A stretch of 64,000 nt of DNA, from the NCBI RefSeq assembly GCF_014648635.1, contig NZ_BMRM01000001.1, forward strand, positions 806,001 to 870,000, in the 5' to 3' direction. Numbering within the stretch: position 1 is the stretch's first letter; the number at the start of each line of letters is the position of its first letter. Source of the stretch: Streptomyces cinerochromogenes. GTDB lineage: Bacteria > Actinomycetota > Actinomycetes > Streptomycetales > Streptomycetaceae. The notes beneath the pieces were generated by a model. The model ran no database searches, had not been told where the DNA came from, and was given only the letters and a program-made list of their open reading frames with translations. Of this stretch, positions 35,296-44,494 are shown piece by piece. A program made the position numbers and the translations under genes.

Positions 35296-35299
35296 CGGC

Positions 35300-36820
35300 T
35301 CAGGGCACCACTCGGTACAGGACCTGGCCGCCTGGACCCACGGCCGCCTTCCGGAGCCACGGTGCCTTCGCCGACGCACCTGCGACGACCCACTTCACCC
35401 GGTACTCCCGCAGGATCCCCCGCCGCTGCGAAGCATCCGTCGCCGCCGAGAAGTACCGCTCCACCGCCGCCTCCCTCCGCCCCGCGTCCGGGAGGAACAC
35501 ATCGGGATACCCGGGCGCCACGGTGTACGCCCCGTACGCCGGGATCTGCCGGGCCGGGAACGTGCGAGCCATCACCACATCCCCGTACCGCACCCCCGCC
35601 CGCACGATCCACTGGTACCCCGCCCACGGCACCCGGTACTTCTCCGCGACCACCCCCGGCAGCGCGTCCCGCGGCACCACGTACCCGAGCGTCCCGGCCT
35701 GCGTCCACGCCCCCACCGCCAGCGCGGCGAACAGCACACACGCCCACGCCCTCCGCACCGCGGCCCGCCCCGCCGACACCACCTCGACCGCGGCCGCGAG
35801 CTGCGCCGGGACGAGCGCGGCGGGCAGGGCCCGCCCCCAGGAGTAGTGCCCGGTCAGACCCCCCGCCGCGAACACCAGCGCGCCGAGGAGGAAGAAGAGG
35901 ACCAGCGGGTCGCGACGGTCCCGGCGCCAGCGGAACCCCAGCGCCACCACCCCGAGCAGGACGAGCCCGAACCTCCCGGCCAGGTCCTCGTACAGCGGCC
36001 GGTGGATGGCCTCCAGGTCCGCGCCGGCGGAGAACAGCGCGAAGAAGTCGTAGTACGGCCAGAGCCACAGCACCCCCAGCCCCAGCAGCAGCCCGGCGCC
36101 GAGCCGCAGCAGCACCGCGCGGGCCGGCCGTGCCGCGAGCACCATGGCCAGCCCGCCCAGCGAGGCCACGACGCCCGTGAACTGGTGGCACAGCAGGATC
36201 AGCGCCCACAGCACCCCCAGGCCCGGATACGCCCCCCACGCGCCCGTCCCCTCGCGCACCGTCCGCGTCAGCCAGGACCAGAAGTGGAAGGCGAGGCCCA
36301 GCGCGAACACGCTCGGGTACGACACCGTCAGCGCCAGGGAGTTCAGCCCGAGGAAGCCGCTCCAGTTGAACAGCACCGGGCCCCACAGGAACAGCAGGCT
36401 CAGGAAGGCCAGCGCGGGGGCGGAGCGGTGGTCGGTCAGGATCCGGACGTAGCGCCGTACGCCGGTCATCAGCAGCCCCAGCCCGGTGAGCGCGGCCAGG
36501 CGCAGGACGACGAAGACGGACAGGCCCGTCACCTTGGCGACGGTGCCGAGCAGCACCATCCAGGGTGAGTAGTAGGGGCTCGGCGTGTCGGCGTCGACCA
36601 GCGGGTTGCCGGGATGCAGCAGGTCGTGCCGCAGGCGCTGGACGGTGGCCGCGTGCATGCCGAGGTCGCCCGCCCAGGGCAGGCGGACGACGACCCAGAA
36701 CATCAGCACCACGACGAGCGCGGCGGCGATCGGCGGCAGCTCCCGGCCGACGCGTGACGCGGAGCCGCCCGGCGGTGCCGCGGGGCTCACCTGTTCGGTG
36801 TCAGACGGCGCGGTGTGCAC
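35300..36820 (-). CDS. Polytopic membrane protein, probable lipid-linked glycosyltransferase
   Basis: The protein has 506 residues with roughly 11 membrane helices and a C-terminal soluble domain (about 390-506: PGYPDVFLPDAGRREAAVERYF...). The first outer loop contains WAGDLGMHAATVQRLRHDLLHPGNPLVDADTPSPYYSP, with the acidic residues and proline run seen in GT-C-fold enzymes, but no family motif is clear. It may complete the envelope polymer region or may simply be an uncharacterised membrane protein. It starts at GTG 36820 with a weak ribosome site, and is separated from the upstream glutamate dehydrogenase gene by a terminator. Confidence 0.65.
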   Translation of the reverse strand: MHTAPSDTEQVSPAAPPGGSASRVGRELPPIAAALVVVLMFWVVVRLPWAGDLGMHAATVQRLRHDLLHPGNPLVDADTPSPYYSPWMVLLGTVAKVTGLSVFVVLRLAALTGLGLLMTGVRRYVRILTDHRSAPALAFLSLLFLWGPVLFNWSGFLGLNSLALTVSYPSVFALGLAFHFWSWLTRTVREGTGAWGAYPGLGVLWALILLCHQFTGVVASLGGLAMVLAARPARAVLLRLGAGLLLGLGVLWLWPYYDFFALFSAGADLEAIHRPLYEDLAGRFGLVLLGVVALGFRWRRDRRDPLVLFFLLGALVFAAGGLTGHYSWGRALPAALVPAQLAAAVEVVSAGRAAVRRAWACVLFAALAVGAWTQAGTLGYVVPRDALPGVVAEKYRVPWAGYQWIVRAGVRYGDVVMARTFPARQIPAYGAYTVAPGYPDVFLPDAGRREAAVERYFSAATDASQRRGILREYRVKWVVAGASAKAPWLRKAAVGPGGQVLYRVVP

Positions 36821-36836
36821 ACCGTCGACCCTAAAG

Positions 36837-36869
36837 CAGGCGCCCCCGGTGCACTGCCGGGGGCGCCTG
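36837..36869 (-). terminator. Terminator downstream of glutamate dehydrogenase gene
   Basis: CAGGCGCCCCCGG and CCGGGGGCGCCTG form a perfect 13-base stem with a seven-base loop, 67 bases after the dehydrogenase stop and just before the start of the next minus-strand gene. Confidence 0.85.
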
Positions 36870-36873
36870 TCGT

Positions 36874-36933
36874 GTCGTACCGCTGGTCGTACGGCCGTTG
36901 TCGTACGGCTGTTGTCGTACGGCTGCGTCGTAC
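36874..36933. repeat. Five phased GTCGTAC repeats
   Basis: GTCGTAC occurs at 36874, 36886, 36900, 36914 and 36927, spaced 12-14 bases apart. They fill the gap between the dehydrogenase stop codon and its terminator. The role is unknown. Confidence 0.8.
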
Positions 36934-36935
36934 GA

Positions 36936-39900
36936 CTACGAGTGCGTGCGCAGCAGCGTCCGCATCGTCCGCATCGCCACCGACAGGTTGGCGAGGTCGA
37001 AGGAGTCGGAGCTGCGGATCTCGTCCAGCGTGGTGCGGGCGCGGCTCAGGATCGCCGCGTTCTTCTGCTCCCAGGCCTTGAAGCGCTGCTCGGGCGTCGA
37101 GGTGCCGTTTCCGACGGCCAGGACGTCCGCGGTGAGCGCCGCGTGCGCCGCGTACAGGTCCTCGCGGATGGAGGCGCGGGCCATGGACTGCCAGCGGTCG
37201 GCACGGGGCAGCTCGATGATGCGGTCCATGAGCTGGGTGATGTTGAGCCGGTCGGCGAGGTCGTAGTAGATCTCGGCGACGTCCAGCGGCTCCTTGCCCG
37301 TGCGGTCCGCCACCGACACGATGTCGAGCGTCGGGAAGGCGGAGGAGAAGCCGGCCACGCGGGTGGCGAGTTCGTCCGGGACACCGGCCTCGGACAGCTC
37401 GTCGTACACGTGCTGGTACCACTCCAGGTCCGCGCCGCGCAGCAGCTTCGGCAGCTCCTGCCAGACCCGCTCGACCCGCTCGGCGAAGAACTCCACCGTC
37501 TCGGCGAGCTGCAGCGGCTGCGGCCGGTTGTTGAGCAGCCAGCGGGTGCCGCGCTCGACCAGCCGGCGCGAGTGGAGGCGGATGCGGGTCTGGACGTCGG
37601 CGTCGACCTTGTTGTCCAGGGCCTCCACCGCGTCCCACACCGGCGCCGAGCAGAAGATCGCGCGGGCCGCGGTCTGGGCGCGGACGATCTCCTCCAGGGA
37701 GGCCCCGGTCTCCTCGCGCAGCCGGTGCAGGTACGTCGTACCGCCCGTGTTGACCGTGTCGTTGACCAGCACGGTCGTGGTGATCTCACGGCGCAGCGGG
37801 TGGTTGTCGATCGCCTCGGCGAACCGCTCGCGCAGGGCGGTCGGGAAGTAGGCGTGCAGCAGGCCGCGCAGGTACGCGTCGTCCGGCAGCGAGGTGTGCA
37901 GCAGCTCCTCGGCCACCGTGATCTTCGTGTACGCCAGGACGACGGCCGTCTCCGGGCCGGTCAGGCCCTGGCCCCCGGCGAGGCGCTCGCGGATCTGGCG
38001 GTCGGTGGGCAGGAACTCCAGCGCCCGGTCCAGGTGTCCCTCGCGGACCAGGTGGCGGATGAACCGCTGCTGGGCGTGGAGCATGTCCTTGGCCTGGAAC
38101 AGGGCGTTGGCCAGGGCGGTGTTCTGCGCGTAGTTGTTGCGCAGCACCAGCGCGCCGACCTCGTCGGTCATCTCGGCGAGCAGCTTGTTGCGCTGCTTGA
38201 CGGTCATGTCGCCGTCCGCGACCAGGCCGTTCAGCAGGATCTTGATGTTCACCTCGTGGTCGGAGGTGTCCACGCCGGCGCTGTTGTCGATCGCGTCGGT
38301 GTTGATCCGGCCGCCGTGCAGCGCGAACTCGATCCGGCCGAGCTGGGTCAGGCCCAGGTTGCCGCCCTCGCCGACGACCTTGACCCTGAGGTCCGCGCCG
38401 TCGACGCGGATGGCGTCGTTGGCCTTGTCGCCGACGTCGGCGTTCGACTCCGACGACGCCTTCACGTACGTGCCGATGCCGCCGTTCCACAGCAGGTCCA
38501 CCGGCGCCTTGAGGATCGTCTTCATCAGGTCCGCCGGGGTCATCTTGGTGACCTTGCCCTCGATGCCGAGGGCCTCGCGGATGTGGCTGTTGAGCGGGAT
38601 CGACTTGGCCGTACGGGGGAAGATCCCGCCGCCCGCCGACAGCAGGTCGGTGTTGTAGTCGGCCCAGCTGGAGCGGGGCAGCTCGAACAGGCGGCGGCGC
38701 TCGGCGTAGGAGACGGCCGCGTCCGGGGTGGGATCGATGAAGATGTGCCGGTGGTCGAAGGCGGCGACCAGGCGGATGTGCTCGGAGAGCAGCATGCCGT
38801 TGCCGAACACGTCACCGGACATGTCACCGATGCCGACGACCGTGAAGTCCTCGCTCTGCGTGTCCACGCCCAGCTCGCGGAAGTGCCGCTTCACGGACTC
38901 CCAGGCGCCGCGCGCGGTGATGCCCATGCCCTTGTGGTCGTAGCCGGCCGAGCCGCCGGAGGCGAAGGCGTCGCCGAGCCAGAAGTTGTACGTGTTCGCG
39001 ACCTCGTTGGCGATGTCCGAGAACGTCGCGGTGCCCTTGTCGGCGGCGACCACCAGGTAGGTGTCGTCGCCGTCGTGCCGCACCACGTCCTGCGGCGGCA
39101 CGACCTCGCCGGCCACCATGTTGTCGGTGATGTCCAGCAGCGCCGAGATGAACGTCTTGTAGCTGGCGACGCCCTCGGCCAGCCACGCGTCGCGGTCCAC
39201 GCCCGGGTCCGGCAGCTGCTTGGCGACGAAGCCGCCCTTGGCGCCGACCGGCACGATGACGGTGTTCTTCACCATCTGCGCCTTGACCAGGCCGAGGATC
39301 TCGGTGCGGAAGTCCTCACGCCGGTCGGACCAGCGCAAGCCCCCTCGGGCGACCTTGCCGAAGCGCAGGTGCACGCCCTCCACCCGCGGCGAGTACACCC
39401 AGATCTCGTACGCCGGGCGCGGCGCGGGCAGGTCCGGGATGGCCTGCGGGTCGAACTTCATGGAGACGTAGTCGTGCGGCTGTCCGCCGAGCGCCTCCTG
39501 GAAGAAGTTGGTGCGCAGGGTCGCCTTGATGACGGTCAGGAAGGAGCGCAGGATGCGGTCCTCGTCCAGGCTGGCCACCTGCTCCAGGGCCGCGTCCAGC
39601 TCCTCCAGCAGGGCGTCGGTGATCTCCAGGCCGGCCTGCTGCCGGTCCGGGGACATCCGCGCCTCGAAGAGGGAGACGAGGAGCCGGGTGGTGTGGACGT
39701 TGTTGCGGAGGGTGTCCTCCATGTAGTCCTGCGAGAAGGTCGAACCGGCCTGCCGCAGGTACTTGGCGTAGGCGCGCAGCACCATCGCCTGCCGCCAGGT
39801 CAGCCCGGCGCTCAGCACGAGCGCATTGAAGCCGTCGTTCTCGGCCTTGCCGGTCCAGGTCGCGGCGAACGCGTCCTGGAACCGCTCGCGGGCGTCGTCG

Positions 39901-41888
39901 CCCAGGTAGTCGCCGTTGTGGCCGCCGGGCGGCTTCGGCATGCGCAGACCGAAGTCGTAGATCCACGCGGTGGTGCGGTCCGCGCAGCGCAGTTCGTACG
40001 GCCGCTCGTCGGTGACCTCGACGCCGAGCCGGCTCAGCACCGGCAGCACCTTGGAGAGGGAGACCGAGCCGCCCTTCTGGTAGATCTTGAAGCGGCGCTC
40101 GTCGGGCGCGGCGCCCACCGGCTCGTACAGGCTCAGCGAGAAGGTCTTGCCGTCGCCGAGCTGCTCCATGTGGACGAGGTCGGCGACCGCCGCGCGCGGG
40201 CTGTGGTCGGCCTTGTAGCCCTCCGGGAAGGCGTGGTTGTAGCGGCGCAGCACCTCGGCCGCGCGCTCCTCGCCGCACTCGGCGGTCAGCGCCTCGGCGA
40301 ACGAGTCGGCCCAGGAGCGGGCCGCCTCGACCAGGCGGGCCTCGATGCGCTCCTTGTCGCTGTCCGACAGCTGGGGCAGCTCGGTGCCCTGCGGGACCCG
40401 GACGACGAAGTGCAGCCGGGACAGGATCGACTCGGTGTTCCAGGCGGTGAAGTCGACGCTGGTGCCGCCCAGCTCCTCCTTCAGGATGTCGATGATCCTG
40501 AGGCGGACGCCGGTGGTGTAGCGGTCGCGCGGGAGGTAGACGAGGGCCGAGTAGTAGCGGCCGTACTCGTCCTGGCGCAGGTACAGCCGCAGCCGGCGGC
40601 GTTCCTGCAGGTAGAGCACGCTCGTGACGATGGACTGCAGCTCGGCGACCGGGGTCTGGAACAGCTCGTCGCGCGGGTAGGTCTCCAGGATCTGGAGCAG
40701 GTCGCGGCCGTCGTGGCTGTTGGGCGAGAACCCGGCGCGCTCCAGCACCTCGTCCACCTTGCGGCGGATGACGGGAACGCGGCGCACCGACTCGGTGTAG
40801 GCCGCGGAGGAGAACAGGCCGAGGAAGCGGCGCTCACCGACGACGTTGCCGTCCGCGTCGAACTTCTTGACGCCGATGTAGTCGAGGTACGACGGCCGGT
40901 GCACGGTGGCCCGGCTGTTCGCCTTGGTCAGCACCAGCAGCTTGTGCTCGCGGGCCTTGGCGCGGGCGTCGGCCGGGAGCCGCTCGAAGGAGGGGCTGAC
41001 CGGGTGCTGGTCGTCCTCGGCGTGGTGCGGGTCCGAGCGCAGTATGCCGAGACCGGTGCCGGGCACGGCGGCGAGCGTGTCGTCGTCGCGCAGCTGGTAC
41101 TCGCGGTAGCCGAGGAAGGTGAAGTGGTCCGCGGACAGCCAGTGCAGCAGCTCGCGGGCCTCCTCGACCTCCGGCCGGGGCAGGTCGCCGGGGACGGGCT
41201 CGCCCTCCAGGTCGTCGGCGATCCGGGTCGCCGCGTCCCGCATCTTCTCCCAGTCCTCGACGGCCTCGCGGACGTCGGACAGGACGCGCAGCAGGTCGGT
41301 GGTGATCTGCTTGAGGTCGGAGCGGTCGGTCTCCCGGTCGATCTCGACGTGGATCCAGGACTCGACGTGCGCGTCGTGCGGGAGGTCGCCGATGAACTCC
41401 GTGGACCTGGTCGGCAGCACCTCGATCAGCTTGCCGGTCAGGTCGCGCCGGACGACGAACTGCGGGTGGACGACGACGTGGATGCCGCGCCCCTGCCGGG
41501 TCAGCTCATTGGTGACCGAGTCGACGAGGAAGGGCATGTCGTCGGTGACGACCTCCACCACGGTGTGGCTGCACGTCCACCCGTTCTCCTCCACGGTGGG
41601 GGTGTGCACCCGGACGTTCGCGGTGCCCTGCGGGCGGTTCTCGGCGAGACGGTAGTGCGAGACCGCTGCGCCGAAGACGTCGACCGGGTCGCGGTCGGCG
41701 AGGTCTTCCGGGGCGGTGTGCAGGTAGTAGCGCTGGAGGAACGCGAGCACGGACTCGCTGTCCGGGGTGCCGGGGGTGCCCTCGCTCGTCGTCCCGGTCG
41801 GTAGGTGCCCCCCGACCGGGCTGTTCTCAGCTACCCGGGCAGCCCGTTCGAGCAGCTCGGCCTTGGCTTCGTCCAGCTTGGTCTGCAT
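36936..41888 (-). CDS. NAD-specific glutamate dehydrogenase, large (about 180 kDa) class
   Basis: The protein has 1650 residues, matching the giant NAD-GDH class first defined in Streptomyces clavuligerus. It oxidatively deaminates glutamate to 2-oxoglutarate, mainly for catabolism. A long N-terminal regulatory part (ACT-like, about 1-700) precedes the catalytic core, where VPVGAKGGFVAKQL near residue 880 carries the glutamate-binding lysine; a long C-terminal part follows. The ATG at 41888 has AGGAG and AGAGG upstream. It stands alone in its transcript, with a repeat block and terminator immediately after. Confidence 0.95.
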   Translation of the reverse strand: MQTKLDEAKAELLERAARVAENSPVGGHLPTGTTSEGTPGTPDSESVLAFLQRYYLHTAPEDLADRDPVDVFGAAVSHYRLAENRPQGTANVRVHTPTVEENGWTCSHTVVEVVTDDMPFLVDSVTNELTRQGRGIHVVVHPQFVVRRDLTGKLIEVLPTRSTEFIGDLPHDAHVESWIHVEIDRETDRSDLKQITTDLLRVLSDVREAVEDWEKMRDAATRIADDLEGEPVPGDLPRPEVEEARELLHWLSADHFTFLGYREYQLRDDDTLAAVPGTGLGILRSDPHHAEDDQHPVSPSFERLPADARAKAREHKLLVLTKANSRATVHRPSYLDYIGVKKFDADGNVVGERRFLGLFSSAAYTESVRRVPVIRRKVDEVLERAGFSPNSHDGRDLLQILETYPRDELFQTPVAELQSIVTSVLYLQERRRLRLYLRQDEYGRYYSALVYLPRDRYTTGVRLRIIDILKEELGGTSVDFTAWNTESILSRLHFVVRVPQGTELPQLSDSDKERIEARLVEAARSWADSFAEALTAECGEERAAEVLRRYNHAFPEGYKADHSPRAAVADLVHMEQLGDGKTFSLSLYEPVGAAPDERRFKIYQKGGSVSLSKVLPVLSRLGVEVTDERPYELRCADRTTAWIYDFGLRMPKPPGGHNGDYLGDDARERFQDAFAATWTGKAENDGFNALVLSAGLTWRQAMVLRAYAKYLRQAGSTFSQDYMEDTLRNNVHTTRLLVSLFEARMSPDRQQAGLEITDALLEELDAALEQVASLDEDRILRSFLTVIKATLRTNFFQEALGGQPHDYVSMKFDPQAIPDLPAPRPAYEIWVYSPRVEGVHLRFGKVARGGLRWSDRREDFRTEILGLVKAQMVKNTVIVPVGAKGGFVAKQLPDPGVDRDAWLAEGVASYKTFISALLDITDNMVAGEVVPPQDVVRHDGDDTYLVVAADKGTATFSDIANEVANTYNFWLGDAFASGGSAGYDHKGMGITARGAWESVKRHFRELGVDTQSEDFTVVGIGDMSGDVFGNGMLLSEHIRLVAAFDHRHIFIDPTPDAAVSYAERRRLFELPRSSWADYNTDLLSAGGGIFPRTAKSIPLNSHIREALGIEGKVTKMTPADLMKTILKAPVDLLWNGGIGTYVKASSESNADVGDKANDAIRVDGADLRVKVVGEGGNLGLTQLGRIEFALHGGRINTDAIDNSAGVDTSDHEVNIKILLNGLVADGDMTVKQRNKLLAEMTDEVGALVLRNNYAQNTALANALFQAKDMLHAQQRFIRHLVREGHLDRALEFLPTDRQIRERLAGGQGLTGPETAVVLAYTKITVAEELLHTSLPDDAYLRGLLHAYFPTALRERFAEAIDNHPLRREITTTVLVNDTVNTGGTTYLHRLREETGASLEEIVRAQTAARAIFCSAPVWDAVEALDNKVDADVQTRIRLHSRRLVERGTRWLLNNRPQPLQLAETVEFFAERVERVWQELPKLLRGADLEWYQHVYDELSEAGVPDELATRVAGFSSAFPTLDIVSVADRTGKEPLDVAEIYYDLADRLNITQLMDRIIELPRADRWQSMARASIREDLYAAHAALTADVLAVGNGTSTPEQRFKAWEQKNAAILSRARTTLDEIRSSDSFDLANLSVAMRTMRTLLRTHS

Positions 41889-42468
41889 TGTCCTCTGGCT
41901 CCTGTCGCGCGCCGTTGCGTGACGTTGAAGGAAGTACGGTCTCTTTCCCTCCGGCTCGACGCCACGGCCCGGGGTGTCCGGTCCGATCCGACGCTATGCC
42001 GCGAGGTGAGATGAGCGGGGGGTATTCGGCCATTCTCGGCATGCCCGTCGACTGCGACGCCGCGCTCGGCACCGCCGTGTCCCGGAGCGTCCTCGGCGTC
42101 CGGGGGGCGTCCGCGCCTCCGTCCCGCCCGCGAAGACCAGCGACCGCCGCCCGGTCACGGAGGTGCTCCGTGCAACCCGGGCGCAGGGCAGGAGCAGGAT
42201 CGCCCCCGCGAGCTATCGCGCTGATCACGCCACAAGGCTATCGCCACTTACCGGGGGCCCGTCATGAGCCGTATGTGTACAAAACCGGGGGGTGAAGTTT
42301 GACGTTCTGCACAGCGGCGGGCTGGGGGCGCGTGACGTAACCGGTCGCGCCGCCACGCCCCCGGCCGCACTCTGAAATGGACCGGGCCCTCTTGGCAAGG
42401 GCGCCCGGCGGGGGCACGGTGCCCAGAGTCCCACCCGCAGAGCCCGGAGTACGACCGGAGGAGCCGAC
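41889..42468. other. Long divergent intergenic region, glutamate dehydrogenase / DJ-1 gene
   Basis: A 580-base stretch with only shadow frames. It must hold both promoters. An imperfect hairpin (42382-42407, CCGGGCC...GCCCGG around TTGGCAA) lies in the probable leader of the DJ-1 gene, whose ribosome site is GGAGGAG near 42456. A less G+C-rich patch at 42270-42310 may mark a promoter. Nothing else is recognisable. Confidence 0.4.
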
Positions 42469-43035
42469 ATGCCCACGAAGATCCTCATCGTCACCGGCGA
42501 CGCAGCGGAGTCCCTGGAGGTCCTCTACCCCTACCAGCGGCTGCTGGAGGAAGGCTACGAGGTCCACATCGCGGCCCCCACCCGCAAGACCCTCCGTTTC
42601 GTCGTCCACGACTTCGAACCCGGCTACGACACCTACACCGAGAAGCCCGGCTACACCTGGCCCGCCGACCTGGCCTTCTCCGAGGTCGACCCCGGGGACT
42701 ACGCGGCCCTCGTCATCCCCGGCGGCCGGGCCCCCGAGTACCTGCGCAACGACGCCGAACTCCGCAAGATCCTCAAGGCCTTCTTCGACGCGGACAAGCC
42801 GGTCGCCCAGATCTGCCACGGCCCGCTGCTCACCGCCGCGATCGACTCCCTCCGGGGCCGCCGCGTCACCGCGTACCCCGCGCTGGAGCCGGACATGCAG
42901 GCCGCCGGAGCGGACTTCCAGGACACCGAGGCGATCGTCGACGGCACGTTGGTCTCTTCCCGCGCGTGGCCGGACCATCCGGCGTGGATGCGGGAGTTCC
43001 TGAACGTCCTGCGGACGAAGGCACCGGTGACCTGA
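42469..43035 (+). CDS. DJ-1/PfpI family protein
   Basis: The protein has 188 residues. The nucleophile elbow AQICHGPLL (C116, H117), the acidic residue near E17, and the loop IPGGRAPEYLRND are those of the PfpI/DJ-1 class-I amidotransferase-like fold. Members act as proteases, glyoxalases or deglycases; which applies here cannot be told. It has a strong GGAGGAG ribosome site. Its last 15 bases, stop included, fall in the first copy of an imperfect tandem duplication. Confidence 0.9.
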   Translation: MPTKILIVTGDAAESLEVLYPYQRLLEEGYEVHIAAPTRKTLRFVVHDFEPGYDTYTEKPGYTWPADLAFSEVDPGDYAALVIPGGRAPEYLRNDAELRKILKAFFDADKPVAQICHGPLLTAAIDSLRGRRVTAYPALEPDMQAAGADFQDTEAIVDGTLVSSRAWPDHPAWMREFLNVLRTKAPVT

Positions 43036-43178
43036 GGGACCGTGGGGCGGGGGCGCGCCGTTGTGCGTGCGGTGCGCCGCCGGCTGCGGGTCCGTCAGGG
43101 CACCGGTGACCTGACGGACCCCGGGGGCCGGGGGTGTGCCGTGGCGGCATGCGGTGCGCCGCCGGCTGCCGGTCCGTC
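43021..43178. repeat. Imperfect ~78-bp tandem duplication at the DJ-1 gene end
   Basis: GCACCGGTGACCTGA... GGTCCGTC at 43021-43096 recurs at 43100-43178 with substitutions and small indels. Shared blocks include GGTGCGCCGCCGGCTGC. Copy 1 contains the end of the DJ-1 gene. The boundary also makes a 12-base inverted repeat, GGGTCCGTCAGG / CCTGACGGACCC (43088-43121), that may serve as its terminator. Confidence 0.8.
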
Positions 43179-43255
43179 GTGGTCGCTCGCGCGGTTCCCG
43201 GCGTGCCCGGGAGCCCGGGAGCCGCAGCGCAGGCCGCTGAAGCCCCCTCCTGCGG

Positions 43256-43924
43256 TTACGCCGCTATCCGCCGCGCCTCCGCCACCGCCTCGGCCAGCGT
43301 GTCCACCACCGGAGCCCCCACTCCCTCCAGGCTCTCCCGGCTGTGCGACCCCCCGCTGTACAGCACGGCCCGCGCCCCCACATGCCGCGCGGCGACCGCG
43401 TCGTCCGCCGCGTCACCGATCACCACGGTCCGCTCCGGCGCCGCCACCCCCGCCAGCGCCTCCAGGTGCCGCACCATGTGCTCCGCCTTGCTGCCGCCGG
43501 ACGGCCCCGTCCGCCCGTCGACCCGAAGGAAGTGCGCCTCGATCCCGAAGCCCCGCACCAGCGGCACCAGTTCCTCGTGCCCGTACATGCTCAGCAGCGA
43601 CTGGCTGTGCCCCGCCGACCGCCACCCGGCGAGCAGTTCCTCGGCGCCCGCGGTCAGCGAACACCGCACCCGGTGCTCGGCGTAGTGCCGGTGGAAGACC
43701 CCGTCCATCAGCTCCCACTCGGCGTCGGTCGGCAGCCGGCCCAGCAGCCGCTCGTAGAACTTCGGCACCGGTACGCAGTACAGCGACCGGTACTGCTCCA
43801 ACGTGATCGGCGCGAGTCCCAGCTCGGCGAAGGCCGCGTTCGTCGCTCCGATGATCGCGTCATTGTCGTGGAACAGCGTTCCGTTCCAGTCCCAGACGAT
43901 GTGCGCGCTTCCGTGCATCCCCAT
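43256..43924 (-). CDS. HAD-family phosphatase/hydrolase
   Basis: The protein has 222 residues. Motif I is WDWNGTLFHDN near residue 10 (nucleophile Asp in DxN), motif II is around LLSMYG, and motif IV is VVIGDAADDAVAA. The DWNGT form with a helical cap fits phosphoglycolate-phosphatase-like HADs. The substrate is unknown. The start is taken as ATG 43924 (MGMHGSAH); ATG 43918 or an upstream start at 43972 are possible. It follows the DUF6912-type gene by 57 bases on the same strand. Confidence 0.85.
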   Translation of the reverse strand: MGMHGSAHIVWDWNGTLFHDNDAIIGATNAAFAELGLAPITLEQYRSLYCVPVPKFYERLLGRLPTDAEWELMDGVFHRHYAEHRVRCSLTAGAEELLAGWRSAGHSQSLLSMYGHEELVPLVRGFGIEAHFLRVDGRTGPSGGSKAEHMVRHLEALAGVAAPERTVVIGDAADDAVAARHVGARAVLYSGGSHSRESLEGVGAPVVDTLAEAVAEARRIAA

Positions 43925-43981
43925 GTCCAAGACCGTACCCGCCGCCACTGACAATCCCGGCGCCACCCCCATCGGCGCAGG

Positions 43982-44494
43982 TCAGGCCTGCCCGACGAGG
44001 TTGGGGATCTCCTGCGTGGCGAACCACAGCAGCTCGTGGTCGTCCGTCTCGTCCACGACGAACTGCGCGTCGTCGTCGCCGCCGTCCGCCGCCTCCAGCG
44101 CGTCCGCCGCCGCGGCGACGTCCGGCTCCGCGTCCTCGGCGTCCACGTGCACGGAGGCCGCCTTCGCGAGCGGCACCGCCGCCGTCACGGTGACCTCGCC
44201 GAGGGCGGACGGTCCGCGACCGCGGCCGGGGTCGACGCTCACGGCGCCGTCGGACACGTCCACGGCGACCACGACCCGGCGCCGTACCGCGCCCGGGTCC
44301 GCGGCCAGCAGCCGCAGCGAGGCCAGCGCGGCCCGGCCGAGCGCGGCGTACTCCAGCTCCTCGATGTCCTCGGAGAGGTACCACTCGCGGAGCCCGGGCG
44401 TGACGGCGTACGCGACGAGGGGACCGCTCCCCAGCTCACCCGTCTTGTACGCCTCGGCGAGAGCGGGGAGGGTCAGGGGGACGTAGACGCGCAT
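43982..44494 (-). CDS. Conserved actinobacterial protein (DUF6912 type)
   Basis: The protein has 170 residues and starts MRVYVPLTLPALAEAYKTGELG, the hallmark of a small conserved actinobacterial family. It is soluble, with an acidic stretch near 130-150 (DAEDAEPDVAAAADALEAADGGDDD). No catalytic motif is visible and the function is unknown. The ATG at 44494 has GGAAAG upstream. It is probably cotranscribed with the HAD gene and divergent from the Rv3235-type gene. Confidence 0.8.
   Translation of the reverse strand: MRVYVPLTLPALAEAYKTGELGSGPLVAYAVTPGLREWYLSEDIEELEYAALGRAALASLRLLAADPGAVRRRVVVAVDVSDGAVSVDPGRGRGPSALGEVTVTAAVPLAKAASVHVDAEDAEPDVAAAADALEAADGGDDDAQFVVDETDDHELLWFATQEIPNLVGQA

Noticed and set aside
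42382..42407. Riboswitch in the DJ-1 gene leader
   Set aside because: Only one imperfect hairpin is visible and it matches no known class by eye.
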